Source of the DNA: Bradyrhizobium sp. WSM471
GTDB lineage: Bacteria; Pseudomonadota; Alphaproteobacteria; Rhizobiales; Xanthobacteraceae
Reading direction: 5' to 3'
DNA: 64,000 bases
Assembly (NCBI RefSeq): GCF_000244915.1
Contig: NZ_CM001442.1
Span: 6,894,012 to 6,958,011 of the forward strand
Every line of letters starts with the position of its first letter. The first letter of the stretch is position 1. Shown here in pieces: positions 25,139-34,616 of the stretch. The translations under genes were made by a program, and so were the position numbers. The notes below the pieces were generated by a model. The model did no database searches. It worked only from the letters and a program-made list of their open reading frames with translations, and was not told the DNA's origin.

Positions 25139-28100
25139 ATGACGAGTTCGGATTTCCAGTTGCGAGGCGTGGGCGATCCCCGGCTGGCCGTGCACGCGAC
25201 TTCGCCGCTGCCCGTCTGGCTGTGGTCGATCGACGGCACGCGCGTGCTCTGGGCCAATCCGGTCGGCGCAAGGCTGTTCGGCGCGGCCCATGCCACGGCG
25301 CTGGCGGACAGGATTTTCGGCCCTGCCGACAGCCACCGCCGCCAGATCGTCCGGCTGGCCGGCCGGCTGCCTGCGAACGGGGCGATCCGGCTCGAACGGC
25401 TGCGCGGCTTCGGCGCGCGGCTCGGCACGCTGATGACCTGCGCCTGCGCCCGGCTTGAGTTCGCCGATGGCGGCCGCGCGGTGCTCGTCACCGCGATGGA
25501 CCCCGGCTTACGGTCCATGCCGCTGGTCGAGCGGCTGCTTCGTCTGGTCGACGGCGCCAAGACGCCGATGGCGGCGTTCGCACCCGACGGCCTGTTCGTC
25601 GGCGCCAGCGAAACGGCCCGCACCCTGCTCGGCTTCCGCGACCTGGGCGAAGCAGGACTCGAACAGGCGCGCAGCGATGCGCTCAGCCTCGGCCGCGCCG
25701 AGACGCCGATCGGCATCGGCCAGATGGTGCTGCAGCGGGTCGGCAGCGGGGCCGATGTCGGCCTGGTCGCGCTGATCGAGCCTGCCGTGCAGCAGGCGGC
25801 GGCGAGTGATAAGGTCGAACCCGAGGCCGCTGAAGAGGTCGCGCGCGAAGACATCGTTCAGCCTGAGGCTGCGCCGCCCCCTGCTCCGGCCGACGTGCCG
25901 GAGCATGTGCAAGCAGCGCCGTCGCACGAGGCGCCATCCGAAATCGCGCTGTTCGATGCCTTTGCCGAGCCGGTCGACGCGCCGGAAGGAAGCGAGACGA
26001 TCGCGCCCAAGCCTCCAGTTGAAAACAAGACTCCGGTTGAAAACTCGGCCGAAGCCATGGTGTCGCCGCAGGCCGCGCCGACCGTGACCGCCATGGTCGA
26101 GCCGCCGTCGGGCCATGAAGAGCCGCCCGCACCGCGTCAGCATCCGTTGCGCTTCCTCTGGAAGGCCGATGCAGAGGGCCGCTTTGTGCTTCTCTCCGAC
26201 GAATTCATCCACCTGATCGGTCCGCGCGCGGCCGCCGGCTTCGACCGCCCCTGGCGCGAGATCGCCGACGCGTTCGCGCTCGATCCTGAAAGCCGCGTGG
26301 CGCAGGCGCTTGCCAGCAAGGACACCTGGGCCGGGATCACCGTGAACTGGCCGGCCGATGGCGGCGAGCATCTGCCGGTCGAGCTTGCCGGGCTTCCGGT
26401 CTACGACGGCGAGCGCAATTTCGCGGGCTTCAGGGGTTTTGGCGTCTGCCGCGATCTCGACGGCCTCAACCGGCTCGATGCGCTCAGGCGTTTTGAGCTG
26501 CTGGCCGAACCGGCGGCGCCGCAAAGCCTTTTCGCCGATGTGGTCGAGCCGGAGCCCGAACCAAAGCTGGAGGCGCCGCCGCCTCCGCCGATCGAGCCGC
26601 CCGCACCTGAGCCTGAAGCCGAACTGCCCGAAACCATCACCGACGCGAATTCACATCCAACCGATCCGGAAACGCCAGTGGAAACGCCTCCCAATGTCCT
26701 GCCGTTCCGCGCGCCCGGCGACACGCGATCGCCGACGCTGACGCCGGTCGAGAACAGCGCGTTCAACGAGCTCGCCCGGCAATTGTCCGAGCGCCTCGAA
26801 CGCGACAAGGAAACCATCGCGGCATCGGCCGAGCCTGCGGATGCCGAGATCACGCCTGAAGCGCCGACGCCCACGCCAGAGCCTGAACCGCCGCATGCGC
26901 CGGCCGAATGGCTGAGCGAGCCCGCGCCGCCCGCGCACGGCCACAGCACGCGCGACCGCGCGCTGCTCGACCTGTTGCCGACCGGCATTCTGATCTATCG
27001 GCTCGACCGCCTGCTCTACGCCAACCCCGCGTTTCTCGCGCGCATGGGCTATGCCAGCCTGAGCGCACTGGAAAACGCCGGCGGGCTCGATGCGCTCTAT
27101 GTCGAGCCGGGCGTGTCCGCGGCGAGCAGCACGTCGCAAGCAGGCACGCCTGTCACGATCAGCGCGACGCTCGCCAATGGCGAAGCGCCGCTGCCGACCA
27201 CCGAGGCGCATCTGCACGCGATCGACTGGGACGGCGAGAGCGCGCATGCGCTGATCTGCGCGCTGCCGCAAGCAGCGCCCGTTGCGCCCGTCATCGCGGA
27301 GACCGTGGTCGCCGAGACCATTGTCCCGGAGACCATTGTTCCGGAGATCTTGCCCACCGAGCCCGAGATCGGCGAGGCCGACGCGGAAGATCTCGCGGCG
27401 ATCCTCGACACCACCGCCGAGGGCATCGTCATGTTCGACGCCGAAGGCAACATCCACGCCTGCAACCGCAGCGCCGAGGCGCTGTTCGGCTATGACGGCG
27501 AGACGCTGATGCAGCAGAACCTGGTGACGCTGTTCGCGCCGGAGAGCCAGCATGTCGTCATCGACTATCTGGAAAACCTCAAGAGCCAGGACATCGCGAG
27601 CCTGCTCGACCATGGCCGCGAGGTGCTGGGGCGCGAGAAGAAGGGCGGCGTCATTCCGCTCGCGATGATCATGGGCCGCACCCGGCCCGACGGCCCGAAC
27701 TTCTTCGCCGTGTTCCGCGATCTCTCGCAGAGCAAGCAGGGCGAGAGCGAGCTGACGCAGGCGCGACGTCTGGTCGACGGCGCGGCCAATGCCAAGGCCG
27801 ACATGCTGGCGCGGATCAGCCACGAGATCCGCACGCCGCTCAACGCCATCATCGGCTTCTCGGAGGTGATGATCTCGGAGCGTTTCGGCACGCTCGGCAA
27901 CGAGCGTTACGGCGAGTACATGAAGGACATCCGCGCCTCCGGCGAGCGCGTCATCGCCATCATCGACGATTTGCTTGAGCTGTCGCGGATCGAGACCGGC
28001 AAGCTCGACCTCAACTTCGCCAACCTCAACCTCAACGATCTCGTCGAGGCCTGCGTGGTCGTGATGCAGCCGCAGGCCAATCGCGAGCGCATCATCATCC

Positions 28101-28483
28101 GCACCTCGCTCGGTCATGCGCTGCCGCAGGTGAGCGCGGATGCGCGCGCGATGCGGCAGATCACCATGAACCTGATCTCCAACTCGATCCGGCTTGCCAG
28201 CGCCGGCGGCCAGGTCATCGTCTCGACCGCGCTCACCGACCGCGGCGAGGTCGCACTTCGCATCCGCGACACCGGCCACGGCCTCAGCGAGCGCGAAGTC
28301 GCCGCCGCGATGGAGCCGTTCCGGACGCCGCCGCCTGGCGATGCCGAGGACAATTCCGCGCTGAGCCTGTCGCTGACCAAGGCTCTGGTCGAAGCCAACC
28401 GCGCCCGGTTCAACATCAAGAGCGCGGCGAACTCCGGCTCGCTGATCGAGGTGGTGTTCGCACCTGCGCTGGCGAAGGCGTAA
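25139..28483 (+). CDS. Large PAS-domain sensor histidine kinase, PdhS-like
   Basis: A 1114-residue kinase without clear membrane helices. The first 200 residues resemble a degenerate PAS region (PVWLWSIDGTRVLWANPVGA). A long acidic, proline-rich linker follows, then two more PAS-like segments (RFLWKADAEGRFVLLSDEFI; LLPTGILIYRLDRLLYANPAF) and a canonical PAS (LDTTAEGIVMFDAEGNIHAC, about 750-870). The HisKA box is MLARISHEIRTPLNAIIGFSE with His895; the ATPase part has NLISNSI (N box) and DTGHGLSE (G1). This build is that of the PdhS/PleC/DivJ kinases that control DivK and polar cell-cycle events in rhizobia and Brucella. Assignment to PdhS is by resemblance only. Confidence 0.82.
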   Translation: MTSSDFQLRGVGDPRLAVHATSPLPVWLWSIDGTRVLWANPVGARLFGAAHATALADRIFGPADSHRRQIVRLAGRLPANGAIRLERLRGFGARLGTLMTCACARLEFADGGRAVLVTAMDPGLRSMPLVERLLRLVDGAKTPMAAFAPDGLFVGASETARTLLGFRDLGEAGLEQARSDALSLGRAETPIGIGQMVLQRVGSGADVGLVALIEPAVQQAAASDKVEPEAAEEVAREDIVQPEAAPPPAPADVPEHVQAAPSHEAPSEIALFDAFAEPVDAPEGSETIAPKPPVENKTPVENSAEAMVSPQAAPTVTAMVEPPSGHEEPPAPRQHPLRFLWKADAEGRFVLLSDEFIHLIGPRAAAGFDRPWREIADAFALDPESRVAQALASKDTWAGITVNWPADGGEHLPVELAGLPVYDGERNFAGFRGFGVCRDLDGLNRLDALRRFELLAEPAAPQSLFADVVEPEPEPKLEAPPPPPIEPPAPEPEAELPETITDANSHPTDPETPVETPPNVLPFRAPGDTRSPTLTPVENSAFNELARQLSERLERDKETIAASAEPADAEITPEAPTPTPEPEPPHAPAEWLSEPAPPAHGHSTRDRALLDLLPTGILIYRLDRLLYANPAFLARMGYASLSALENAGGLDALYVEPGVSAASSTSQAGTPVTISATLANGEAPLPTTEAHLHAIDWDGESAHALICALPQAAPVAPVIAETVVAETIVPETIVPEILPTEPEIGEADAEDLAAILDTTAEGIVMFDAEGNIHACNRSAEALFGYDGETLMQQNLVTLFAPESQHVVIDYLENLKSQDIASLLDHGREVLGREKKGGVIPLAMIMGRTRPDGPNFFAVFRDLSQSKQGESELTQARRLVDGAANAKADMLARISHEIRTPLNAIIGFSEVMISERFGTLGNERYGEYMKDIRASGERVIAIIDDLLELSRIETGKLDLNFANLNLNDLVEACVVVMQPQANRERIIIRTSLGHALPQVSADARAMRQITMNLISNSIRLASAGGQVIVSTALTDRGEVALRIRDTGHGLSEREVAAAMEPFRTPPPGDAEDNSALSLSLTKALVEANRARFNIKSAANSGSLIEVVFAPALAKA

Positions 28484-28497
28484 GCCTTCACAACATC

Positions 28498-28523
28498 GTC
28501 GTCCCGGCGAAGGCCGGGACGAC
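28498..28523. repeat. Palindromic repeat of the GTCGTCCCGGCgaagGCCGGGACGAC type
   Basis: Two perfect 11-bp arms around GAAG, 15 bases after the kinase stop codon. It belongs to the genome's dispersed palindromes and may also stabilise or end the kinase mRNA. Confidence 0.75.
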
Positions 28524-28561
28524 CCGCGTTGAGAGAGCTCGCAAACCCAGATCACCCAAAC

Positions 28562-28596
28562 AAAAAGGGCACGGCGTTTGCGGCGCCGTGCCCTTC
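28562..28596 (-). terminator. Intrinsic terminator of the thiolase gene
   Basis: AAGGGCACGGCG (28565-28576) pairs with CGCCGTGCCCTT (28584-28595); read on the minus strand the hairpin is followed by TTTTTG. It lies 21 bases after the thiolase stop. Confidence 0.85.
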
Positions 28597-28616
28597 CGCA
28601 TTCAAGAGGCTCGATC

Positions 28617-29789
28617 TCAGCTGTAGATTTCGAACAGGCCCGCGCCGCCCTGGCCGCCGCCGATGCACATCGTCACGACGCCCCACTTGGCCTTGCGGCG
28701 CTTGCCTTCCTGGAGGATGTGGCCGGTGAGACGCGCGCCGGTCATGCCGAAGGGATGGCCGATCGCGATCGAGCCGCCGTTGACGTTGTACTTGGCGGGA
28801 TCGATGCCGAGCTTGTCGCGCGAATAGAGACACTGGCTGGCGAAGGCTTCGTTGAGCTCCCACAGATCGATGTCGTCGATCTTCAGACCATGACGCTTCA
28901 ACAGCTTCGGCACGGCAAAGATCGGGCCGATGCCCATCTCGTCCGGTTCGCAACCCGCGGCCGCCCAGGCGACGAAGCGGCCCATGGGATTGAGGCCGCG
29001 CTTCTCCGCGTCCTTGGCTTCCATCAGCACGACGGCCGCGGCGCCGTCCGACAGCTGGCTGGCGTTGCCCGCCGTGACGAACTTGCCGGGACCCCTGACG
29101 GGCTCGAGCTTGGCGAGACCTTCCAGCGTGGTCTCGGGCCGGTTGCACTCGTCGCGATCGACGACGTAATCGACGATCGACTCGGCCTTGGTCGCCTTGT
29201 CGACCACTTTCATCTTGGTCTTCATCGGGACGATCTCGTCCTTGAACTTGCCCGCCTGCTGCGCGGCGGCCATTCGGCGCTGCGACTCCAGCGAATACTC
29301 GTCCTGATATTCACGGCTGAGGTTGTAGCGCTCGGCGACGATATCGGCGGTGTCGATCATCGCCATGAAGATCGCCGGTGCCGTCTTGAGCAGCTCGGGA
29401 TCGATCGATTCCTTCGGCGTGCCGCCGCCCGGCATCGAGATGCTCTCGACGCCGCCTGCGACGATGCAATCGGAACCGTCCGAGCGGATCGAGTTGGCGG
29501 CCATCGCGATGGTCTGGAGCCCGGACGAGCAGAACCGGTTCACCGAGACGCCCCCGGTCGATTTCGGCATTCCCGCCAGCAGCGCGGCCTGGCGGCCGAT
29601 GTTCGGCGCGCCATGGGCGCAATTGCCGAGATAGCAATCCTCGACATAGTCCTTCTCGACGCCGGCGCGGTCGACCGCGTGGTGGATGGCGTGGGCCGCG
29701 AGCGACATCGGCGGGGTGATGTTGAACCCGCCGCGGCCGGATTTCGCGAGGCCCGTGCGTGCATAGGAAACGATGACGGCTTCACGCAT
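28617..29789 (-). CDS. Acetyl-CoA acetyltransferase (thiolase)
   Basis: Thiolases join two acetyl-CoA (or cleave longer 3-ketoacyl-CoA). The 390 residues show the nucleophile cysteine in SVNRFCSSGLQT (about residue 90), GGVESISMPG, the late GHPFGMTGARL with the active-site histidine, and the second cysteine in TMCIGGGQGGAGLFE. All residues needed are present. ATG 29789 has GGGAG upstream and the start REAVIVSYARTGL is the family's. Either PHB synthesis or fatty-acid breakdown fits; there is no phaB or fad gene beside it. Confidence 0.92.
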   Translation of the reverse strand: MREAVIVSYARTGLAKSGRGGFNITPPMSLAAHAIHHAVDRAGVEKDYVEDCYLGNCAHGAPNIGRQAALLAGMPKSTGGVSVNRFCSSGLQTIAMAANSIRSDGSDCIVAGGVESISMPGGGTPKESIDPELLKTAPAIFMAMIDTADIVAERYNLSREYQDEYSLESQRRMAAAQQAGKFKDEIVPMKTKMKVVDKATKAESIVDYVVDRDECNRPETTLEGLAKLEPVRGPGKFVTAGNASQLSDGAAAVVLMEAKDAEKRGLNPMGRFVAWAAAGCEPDEMGIGPIFAVPKLLKRHGLKIDDIDLWELNEAFASQCLYSRDKLGIDPAKYNVNGGSIAIGHPFGMTGARLTGHILQEGKRRKAKWGVVTMCIGGGQGGAGLFEIYS

Positions 29790-29886
29790 TGTTTTCTCCC
29801 TTTTCGAACGATTTTGAACGGAGCGTCGATCGACGTCTTCTCGGCGCCATTGGTACACAATGTCCAGCGGTCGCGGGAGAAATAAA

Positions 29887-29917
29887 AACGCCGCCCTCGC
29901 GAGAGGGCGGCGTTGTT
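29887..29917 (-). terminator. Terminator behind serA
   Basis: AACGCCGCCCTC (29887-29898) pairs perfectly with GAGGGCGGCGTT (29903-29914) around GCGA; on the minus strand the stem ends in TTTTTATTT. Transcripts from serA reach it after the repeat at 29943-30042. Confidence 0.75.
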
Positions 29918-29942
29918 CCGCGGGTCGGAATATACGATCGGC

Positions 29943-30042
29943 GTCATTCCGGGGCGACGCGCAGCATCGAACCCGGAATCTCGAGATTCTCAGGTGCGCA
30001 ATTGCGCACCATAGTTCGCGCTTACGCGCGCCCCGGAATGAC
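29943..30042. repeat. Palindromic element behind serA
   Basis: GTCATTCCGGGGCG (29943-29956) recurs inverted at 30029-30042. Inside is the perfect palindrome GGTGCGCAATTGCGCACC (29993-30010). This is another member of the dispersed palindromes of this genome. Confidence 0.75.
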
Positions 30043-30048
30043 AGTTAC

Positions 30049-31638
30049 TCAGAACGTCAGCGCCTTGACCTGCTTGACCTGCGGCAGGGCCTGCACCTTG
30101 GCGAGCAGATCGGCCGGCACCGCGCCGTCGACCTCGATCAGCGCGATGGCATCGGAGCCCGGCGCGACGCGGCCGAGATGGAAGGTCGCGATGTTGATCT
30201 TGGCATCGCCGAGCAGGCTCGCGAACTTGCCGATGAAGCCCGGCTTGTCCTCGTTGGTGACGTAGATCATCGACTTGCCAAATTCAGCGTCGACGCGGAT
30301 GCCCTTGATGTCGACCAGGCGCGGCTTGCCGTCGGCATAGACCGTGCCCGAGACCGACCGCTCCTGCCGCTCGGTGGTGACGGTGACGGTGATCAGGCTT
30401 TCATAGTCGCTCTGGGCGGCGCGGACGATCTCGTCCACCACCATGCCGCGCTCCTTGGCGACGACGGGCGCGGAGACGACGTTGACCTCGCCCAGCATCG
30501 GCCGCAGCAGGCCGGACAGCACGGCGGAGGTGATCGCCTTGATCTTCATCTCGGCGACGTGGCCCTCATAGGTGATCTCGACCTTGAGAATGCCGCTCTC
30601 GGTCAGCTGTCCGGCGAACGAGCCGAGCTTTTCGGCGAGCGCGATGAACGGCTTCAGCTTCGGCGCCTCTTCCGCCGTGATCGAGGGGAAGTTGACGGCA
30701 TTCGAGATCGCGCCGGTGAGCAGATAGTCCGACATCTGCTCGGCGACCTGAAGCGCGACGTTCTCCTGCGCCTCGGTGGTGGACGCGCCGAGATGCGGCG
30801 TGCAGATCACGTTGGGATGACCGAACAGCACGTTCGCGGTGGCGGGCTCCTCGACAAAGACGTCGAAGGCGGCGCCCGCGATGTGCTTGGAATTCAAAGC
30901 GTCGACCACGGCCTGCTCGTCGACGAGGCCGCCGCGGGCGCAGTTGATCAGGCGAACGCCCTTCTTCATCCTGGCAATCGCGGCTGCGTCGATGATGTTC
31001 TTGGTCTTCTCGGTCAGCGGCGTGTGCAGCGTGATGAAGTCGGCGCGCTTGAAGAGGTCGTCGAGCTCGACCTTCTCGACGCCGATGTCCCTGGCGCGCT
31101 CGGGCGACAGGAACGGATCGAACGCAATCACCTTCATGCGCAGGCCGAGCGCGCGGTCGGCGACGATCGAGCCGATGTTGCCGCAGCCGACGACGCCGAG
31201 CACCTTGCCGGTGATCTCGACGCCCATGAAGCGGTTCTTCTCCCATTTGCCGGCCTGGGTCGAAGCGTCAGCCTGCGGAATCTCGCGCGCCAGCGCCAGC
31301 ATCAGGGTGATGGCGTGCTCGGCGGTCGTGATCGAATTGCCGAACGGCGTGTTCATCACGATGATGCCCTTGGCCGTGGCGGCGGGAATCTCGACGTTGT
31401 CGACGCCGATACCGGCGCGGCCGATCACCTTGAGATTGGTCGCCTTCTCGAGGATCTTCGCGGTCGCCTTGGTCGCCGAGCGGATCGCGAGGCCGTCGTA
31501 ATTGCCGATGATCTCGGCGAGCTTGTCCTTGTCCTTGCCAAGATTGGGCTGGAAGTCGACCTCGACACCGCGGTCTTTGAAGATCTGCACGGCGGCGGGA
31601 GAGAGCGCGTCGGAAATGAGAACTTTGGGTTTGGTCAT
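30049..31638 (-). CDS. serA: D-3-phosphoglycerate dehydrogenase
   Basis: SerA oxidises 3-phosphoglycerate with NAD+ in the first step of serine synthesis. The 529 residues are the long form with an intervening domain and a C-terminal ACT domain for serine feedback (PGFIGKFASLLGDAKINIATF). The substrate part starts KVLISDALS, the NAD loop is VVGCGNIGSIVADRALGLRM, and the catalytic region has CARGGLVDEQAV and ICTPHLGASTTEAQENVA with the histidine. The length is usual for alphaproteobacteria. serC lies just upstream on the same strand, so the two enzymes of the pathway are probably co-expressed across a 211-base gap filled with palindromes. Confidence 0.96.
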   Translation of the reverse strand: MTKPKVLISDALSPAAVQIFKDRGVEVDFQPNLGKDKDKLAEIIGNYDGLAIRSATKATAKILEKATNLKVIGRAGIGVDNVEIPAATAKGIIVMNTPFGNSITTAEHAITLMLALAREIPQADASTQAGKWEKNRFMGVEITGKVLGVVGCGNIGSIVADRALGLRMKVIAFDPFLSPERARDIGVEKVELDDLFKRADFITLHTPLTEKTKNIIDAAAIARMKKGVRLINCARGGLVDEQAVVDALNSKHIAGAAFDVFVEEPATANVLFGHPNVICTPHLGASTTEAQENVALQVAEQMSDYLLTGAISNAVNFPSITAEEAPKLKPFIALAEKLGSFAGQLTESGILKVEITYEGHVAEMKIKAITSAVLSGLLRPMLGEVNVVSAPVVAKERGMVVDEIVRAAQSDYESLITVTVTTERQERSVSGTVYADGKPRLVDIKGIRVDAEFGKSMIYVTNEDKPGFIGKFASLLGDAKINIATFHLGRVAPGSDAIALIEVDGAVPADLLAKVQALPQVKQVKALTF

Positions 31639-31714
31639 GGGAATGTGTCCTTCGCCGTCCCTAGAGGGAGATCGGCCTGAGGGCCGGAATGGGAATTGCT
31701 CGAAAGCTCTTTGC

Positions 31715-31843
31715 TCTCCCTCTCCCCGTTCTTACGGGGAGAGGGTCGGGGTGAGGGGCAGCCACAGGCGAGGTGCTCGCGGAGAGAGCCCCTCACCCGG
31801 ATCGCTGCGCGACCCGACCTCTCCCCGTAAGAACGGGGAGAGG
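31715..31843. repeat. Two palindromic units between serC and serA
   Basis: CCCTCTCCCCGT-tctt-ACGGGGAGAGGG (31718-31745) and CCTCTCCCCGT-aaga-ACGGGGAGAGG (31818-31843) are two members of the same hairpin family in a head-to-head pair around CCCCTCACC. Lying between serC and serA, they could set their relative expression. Confidence 0.85.
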
Positions 31844-31849
31844 TAAAAA

Positions 31850-33022
31850 CTACGCCGCCTTGGCGAGCGTGGCCTTGGTCTCGGCAAAGGCCCAGTCGAT
31901 CCACTGGGTCAGCAGCGCGACATCGCTGGCCTCGACGGTGGCGCCGCACCAGATGCGCAGGCCGGCGGGCGCATCGCGGTAGTAGGCGAAGTCGTAGCCG
32001 GCACCTTCCTTCTCGACCAGCGCCACCAGCTTCTTGGAGAAGTCGGCCTGCGCGTCCTCGGAGAGCGAGGTGATCGCGGGATCGGTGAACTTCAGGCACA
32101 CCGAAGTGTTGGAGCGGATCGCGGCGTCCTTGGCGAGGAAGTCGATCCAGGGCGTCTTCGCCTTCCAGTCGGCGAGCACCTTGGTGTTGGCGTCGGCGCG
32201 CGCGATCAGCGCCTTCAGGCCGCCGATCGACTTGGCCCAGTTCAGCGCGTCGAGATAATCCTCGACGCAGAGCATCGACGGCGTGTTGATGGTCTCGCCG
32301 ACGAAAATGCCTTCGTTGATCTTGCCGCCCTTGGTCATGCGGAAAATCTTCGGCAGCGGCCAGGCTGGCTTGTAGGTTTCGAGCCGCTCCACCGCGCGGG
32401 GCGAGAGGATCAGCATGCCGTGCGCGGCTTCGCCGCCGAGCGCCTTCTGCCAGGAGAAGGTGACGACGTCGAGCTTGGCCCAGTCGAGGGGTTGCGCGAA
32501 CGCGGCCGAAGTGGCGTCGCAGATGGTCAGACCTTCGCGGCTCGCGCTGATCCAGTCGGCGTTGGGCACGCGCACGCCCGAGGTGGTGCCGTTCCAGGTG
32601 AAGACGACGTCGGACTTCGGATCGACCTTGGAGAGGTCGGGGATCTCACCATAAGCCGCGTTGAGCTTGGTGACGTCCTTGAGCTTCAATTCCTTGACGA
32701 TGTCGCTGACCCAACCCTCGCCGAAGGATTCCCAGGCGAGCGTGGTGACGGGCCGCGCACCCAGCAGCGACCACAGCGCCATCTCGACCGCGCCGGTATC
32801 GGAGGCCGGCACGATGCCGATGCGATAATCGGCGGGCACTTCAAGCACTTCGCGCGTCAAATCGATCGCGAGCTTGAGCTTGGTCTTGCCGACCTTCGCG
32901 CGATGCGAACGGCCGAGCGCTGCGTCCTTGAGATTTTGGGCATTCCATCCGGGGCGCTTGGCGCAGGGGCCGGAGGAAAAATGCGGCACGTTCGGCCGCG
33001 AAGCGGGCTTCGCTACAGTCAT
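31850..33022 (-). CDS. serC: Phosphoserine aminotransferase
   Basis: SerC makes O-phosphoserine from 3-phosphohydroxypyruvate and glutamate, using pyridoxal phosphate. The 390 residues match the alphaproteobacterial SerC type: [16 protein letters not shown] at the start, [20 protein letters not shown] (phosphate-binding region), [13 protein letters not shown], and [17 protein letters not shown] with the cofactor lysine. The start has GGAAGGGTAGACG upstream. It is followed by serA on the same strand. A short hairpin, CCTCCC-GTTGGG-GGGAGG (about 33047-33064), lies in its leader. Confidence 0.95.
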   Translation of the reverse strand: MTVAKPASRPNVPHFSSGPCAKRPGWNAQNLKDAALGRSHRAKVGKTKLKLAIDLTREVLEVPADYRIGIVPASDTGAVEMALWSLLGARPVTTLAWESFGEGWVSDIVKELKLKDVTKLNAAYGEIPDLSKVDPKSDVVFTWNGTTSGVRVPNADWISASREGLTICDATSAAFAQPLDWAKLDVVTFSWQKALGGEAAHGMLILSPRAVERLETYKPAWPLPKIFRMTKGGKINEGIFVGETINTPSMLCVEDYLDALNWAKSIGGLKALIARADANTKVLADWKAKTPWIDFLAKDAAIRSNTSVCLKFTDPAITSLSEDAQADFSKKLVALVEKEGAGYDFAYYRDAPAGLRIWCGATVEASDVALLTQWIDWAFAETKATLAKAA

Positions 33023-33101
33023 CGTCTACCCTTCCAGATAGTAAGCCTCCCGTTGGGGGGAGGTGTCCCGCCGCGGCTGATACGGGAATCGGGAAGGGTC
33101 G

Positions 33102-33308
33102 TCAAGGAAGTTCCGGGGCCTCACGCGCGAGTGATGGCGCCTCCGGCGCGATTTTGGGGGATTCGACGGCGGCGAGCGCGTTCAGCAAGTCCGTGGCTTC
33201 GCTGATCAATTGCGCGGCGCGGCGGCGGCTGCCGACTTTCAAAATGCATTTGTCATTGGCCTGCACGACGTAGTCGTTGCCGACCTTGATCATCGAATAG
33301 CTTGTCAT
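33102..33308 (-). CDS. Small conserved-type protein of unknown function
   Basis: A 68-residue protein starting MTSYSMIKVGNDYVVQAND, with CILKVGSRRRAAQLISEAT in the middle and a proline/glutamate-rich tail. GGGGATTTCG precedes the ATG. It lies upstream of serC on the same strand. The N-terminal part looks like two strands and a helix. I recognise no family; the start and composition support a real gene. Confidence 0.5.
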   Translation of the reverse strand: MTSYSMIKVGNDYVVQANDKCILKVGSRRRAAQLISEATDLLNALAAVESPKIAPEAPSLAREAPELP

Positions 33309-33464
33309 CGAAATCCCCGAACCGATCGAGCCCGGTTTCGACGTCCCGTAGCACCGTTCGTTCCTTCACCAACGTGAACGCCGTAGCGGTGGTTTATCAG
33401 CTCTTAATATGAACGTATGCGCGATCGGATTTCGTTGACCGCGCAAGGCGCATAGCGTGCTGCG

Positions 33465-33929
33465 TCAAAAGCGGACAGTCATGCCGACGTGACTCGCCGT
33501 GAACCCAAGCCGCTTGTAGAAGCGCTGCGCATCCGTTCGCGTCTGATGCGTCAGCAGTTCGACCAGATTGCAGCCACGCGCTTTCGCTTCCGTCACCGCC
33601 CATTGCACCAATTGCTCGCCGATGCCGCGGCTGCGGCAATCGGAAGCAACGCGAACGTCTTCGAGCAGACCGCGCAAGCCGCCTTGCGAGCTGAGACCCG
33701 GCAGGATCGCGAGCTGCAGGCAGCCGACCACCCTGCCCTCGTTCTCGGCAACCACGAGCTGGAGATTTTGATCGCGCTCGACCCGCGCGAATGCCTCGTA
33801 ATAGGACGCAGGCAACGGGTCTTCCACGCGCTCGCGTGCGCTGCCGAGCCGATCGTCGGCGAGCATCGCCACGATCGCAGCAACATCCTCGCGGCGCGCG
33901 GGACGAATGAAGACGGATTCGGCGTTCAT
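33465..33929 (-). CDS. GNAT-family N-acetyltransferase
   Basis: A 154-residue acetyl-CoA-dependent transferase. The GNAT fold is visible as FIRPARREDVAAIVAMLAD (first strand and helix), RVVGCLQLAILPGLSSQGG (central strands), then the acetyl-CoA loop DVRVASDCRSRGIGEQLVQW, of R/Q-x-x-G-x-G/A type, and AQRFYKRLGFTASHVGM at the end. The acceptor is unknown. It is followed by a glutathione-transferase gene on the same strand across a gap, so co-transcription is possible. Confidence 0.88.
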   Translation of the reverse strand: MNAESVFIRPARREDVAAIVAMLADDRLGSARERVEDPLPASYYEAFARVERDQNLQLVVAENEGRVVGCLQLAILPGLSSQGGLRGLLEDVRVASDCRSRGIGEQLVQWAVTEAKARGCNLVELLTHQTRTDAQRFYKRLGFTASHVGMTVRF

Positions 33930-33954
33930 TAAGTTACTCCTGTCTCAGCGCGCC

Positions 33955-34545
33955 TTAGCGCACCTTGGGAAGCCCGAGAAAGGTCTCGGCTTCGCCGATC
34001 CAGCGGCGGATGGCGGCATAACGACCGAGATCGAAGCCGCCTTCATGCGCGACGCGCGTATAGGCAAGCAGCGAGACGTCGGCAAGCGAAACGTCATCAC
34101 CGGCGAAGAAGCGGTTTGCCGCCAGATGCTGCTCCATGCGATCGAGCGCCGCATAGCCGCGCTTGACCTTTTCGGGGTCGAGCTCGGAGGCGTCCTTGCC
34201 GAGATAGACGAGCTGGAAGCGGCACACCGCGATATAGGGCTCGTGGCTGTATTGTTCCCAGAACAGCCATTCGTCCATCTTCGCGGCAGTGAAGGCATCG
34301 CGCGGAATGAGCGCACTGTCGCGCGCGAGATAGCGAATGATGGCATTGGATTGCGCCAGCGTGCGACCGTCGTCGAAGGCGACGGTGGGCACCTGGCCGG
34401 CACCGTTCATCTCGAGGAATTGCGACGTGCGGCTCTCGCCCTTGCGGGTGTCGATCTCGATCCAGTGATAGGGCAGCGCGAGCTTGTCGCAGACCCACCT
34501 CACCTTCAGACAATTGCCGGAATTGGTATCGCCGTAGATCCGCAT
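33955..34545 (-). CDS. Glutathione S-transferase family protein
   Basis: A 196-residue GST: an N-terminal thioredoxin-like domain starting MRIYGDTNSGNCLKVRW (a serine/asparagine active-site region), GQVPTVAFDDGRTLAQSNAI with the glutathione-binding cis-proline and the ESNAI-like QSNAI, and a helical C-terminal domain with DVSLADVSLLAYT, the usual N-capping box. It would conjugate glutathione to a small molecule or act as a stress reductase; the substrate is unknown. The acetyltransferase gene lies 25 bases downstream on the same strand. Confidence 0.88.
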   Translation of the reverse strand: MRIYGDTNSGNCLKVRWVCDKLALPYHWIEIDTRKGESRTSQFLEMNGAGQVPTVAFDDGRTLAQSNAIIRYLARDSALIPRDAFTAAKMDEWLFWEQYSHEPYIAVCRFQLVYLGKDASELDPEKVKRGYAALDRMEQHLAANRFFAGDDVSLADVSLLAYTRVAHEGGFDLGRYAAIRRWIGEAETFLGLPKVR

Positions 34546-34616
34546 CGCTGCCCCCGCGCATTCGGCGACAGAGCATCAGGACGGAGGCGGCCTGTCAATC
34601 GGCCCGCGCTGGCGCG

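Noticed and set aside
29860..31680. Long open frame opposite serA
   Set aside because: Antisense shadow of serA: low-complexity product rich in Asp, Gly and Arg, and no ribosome site.
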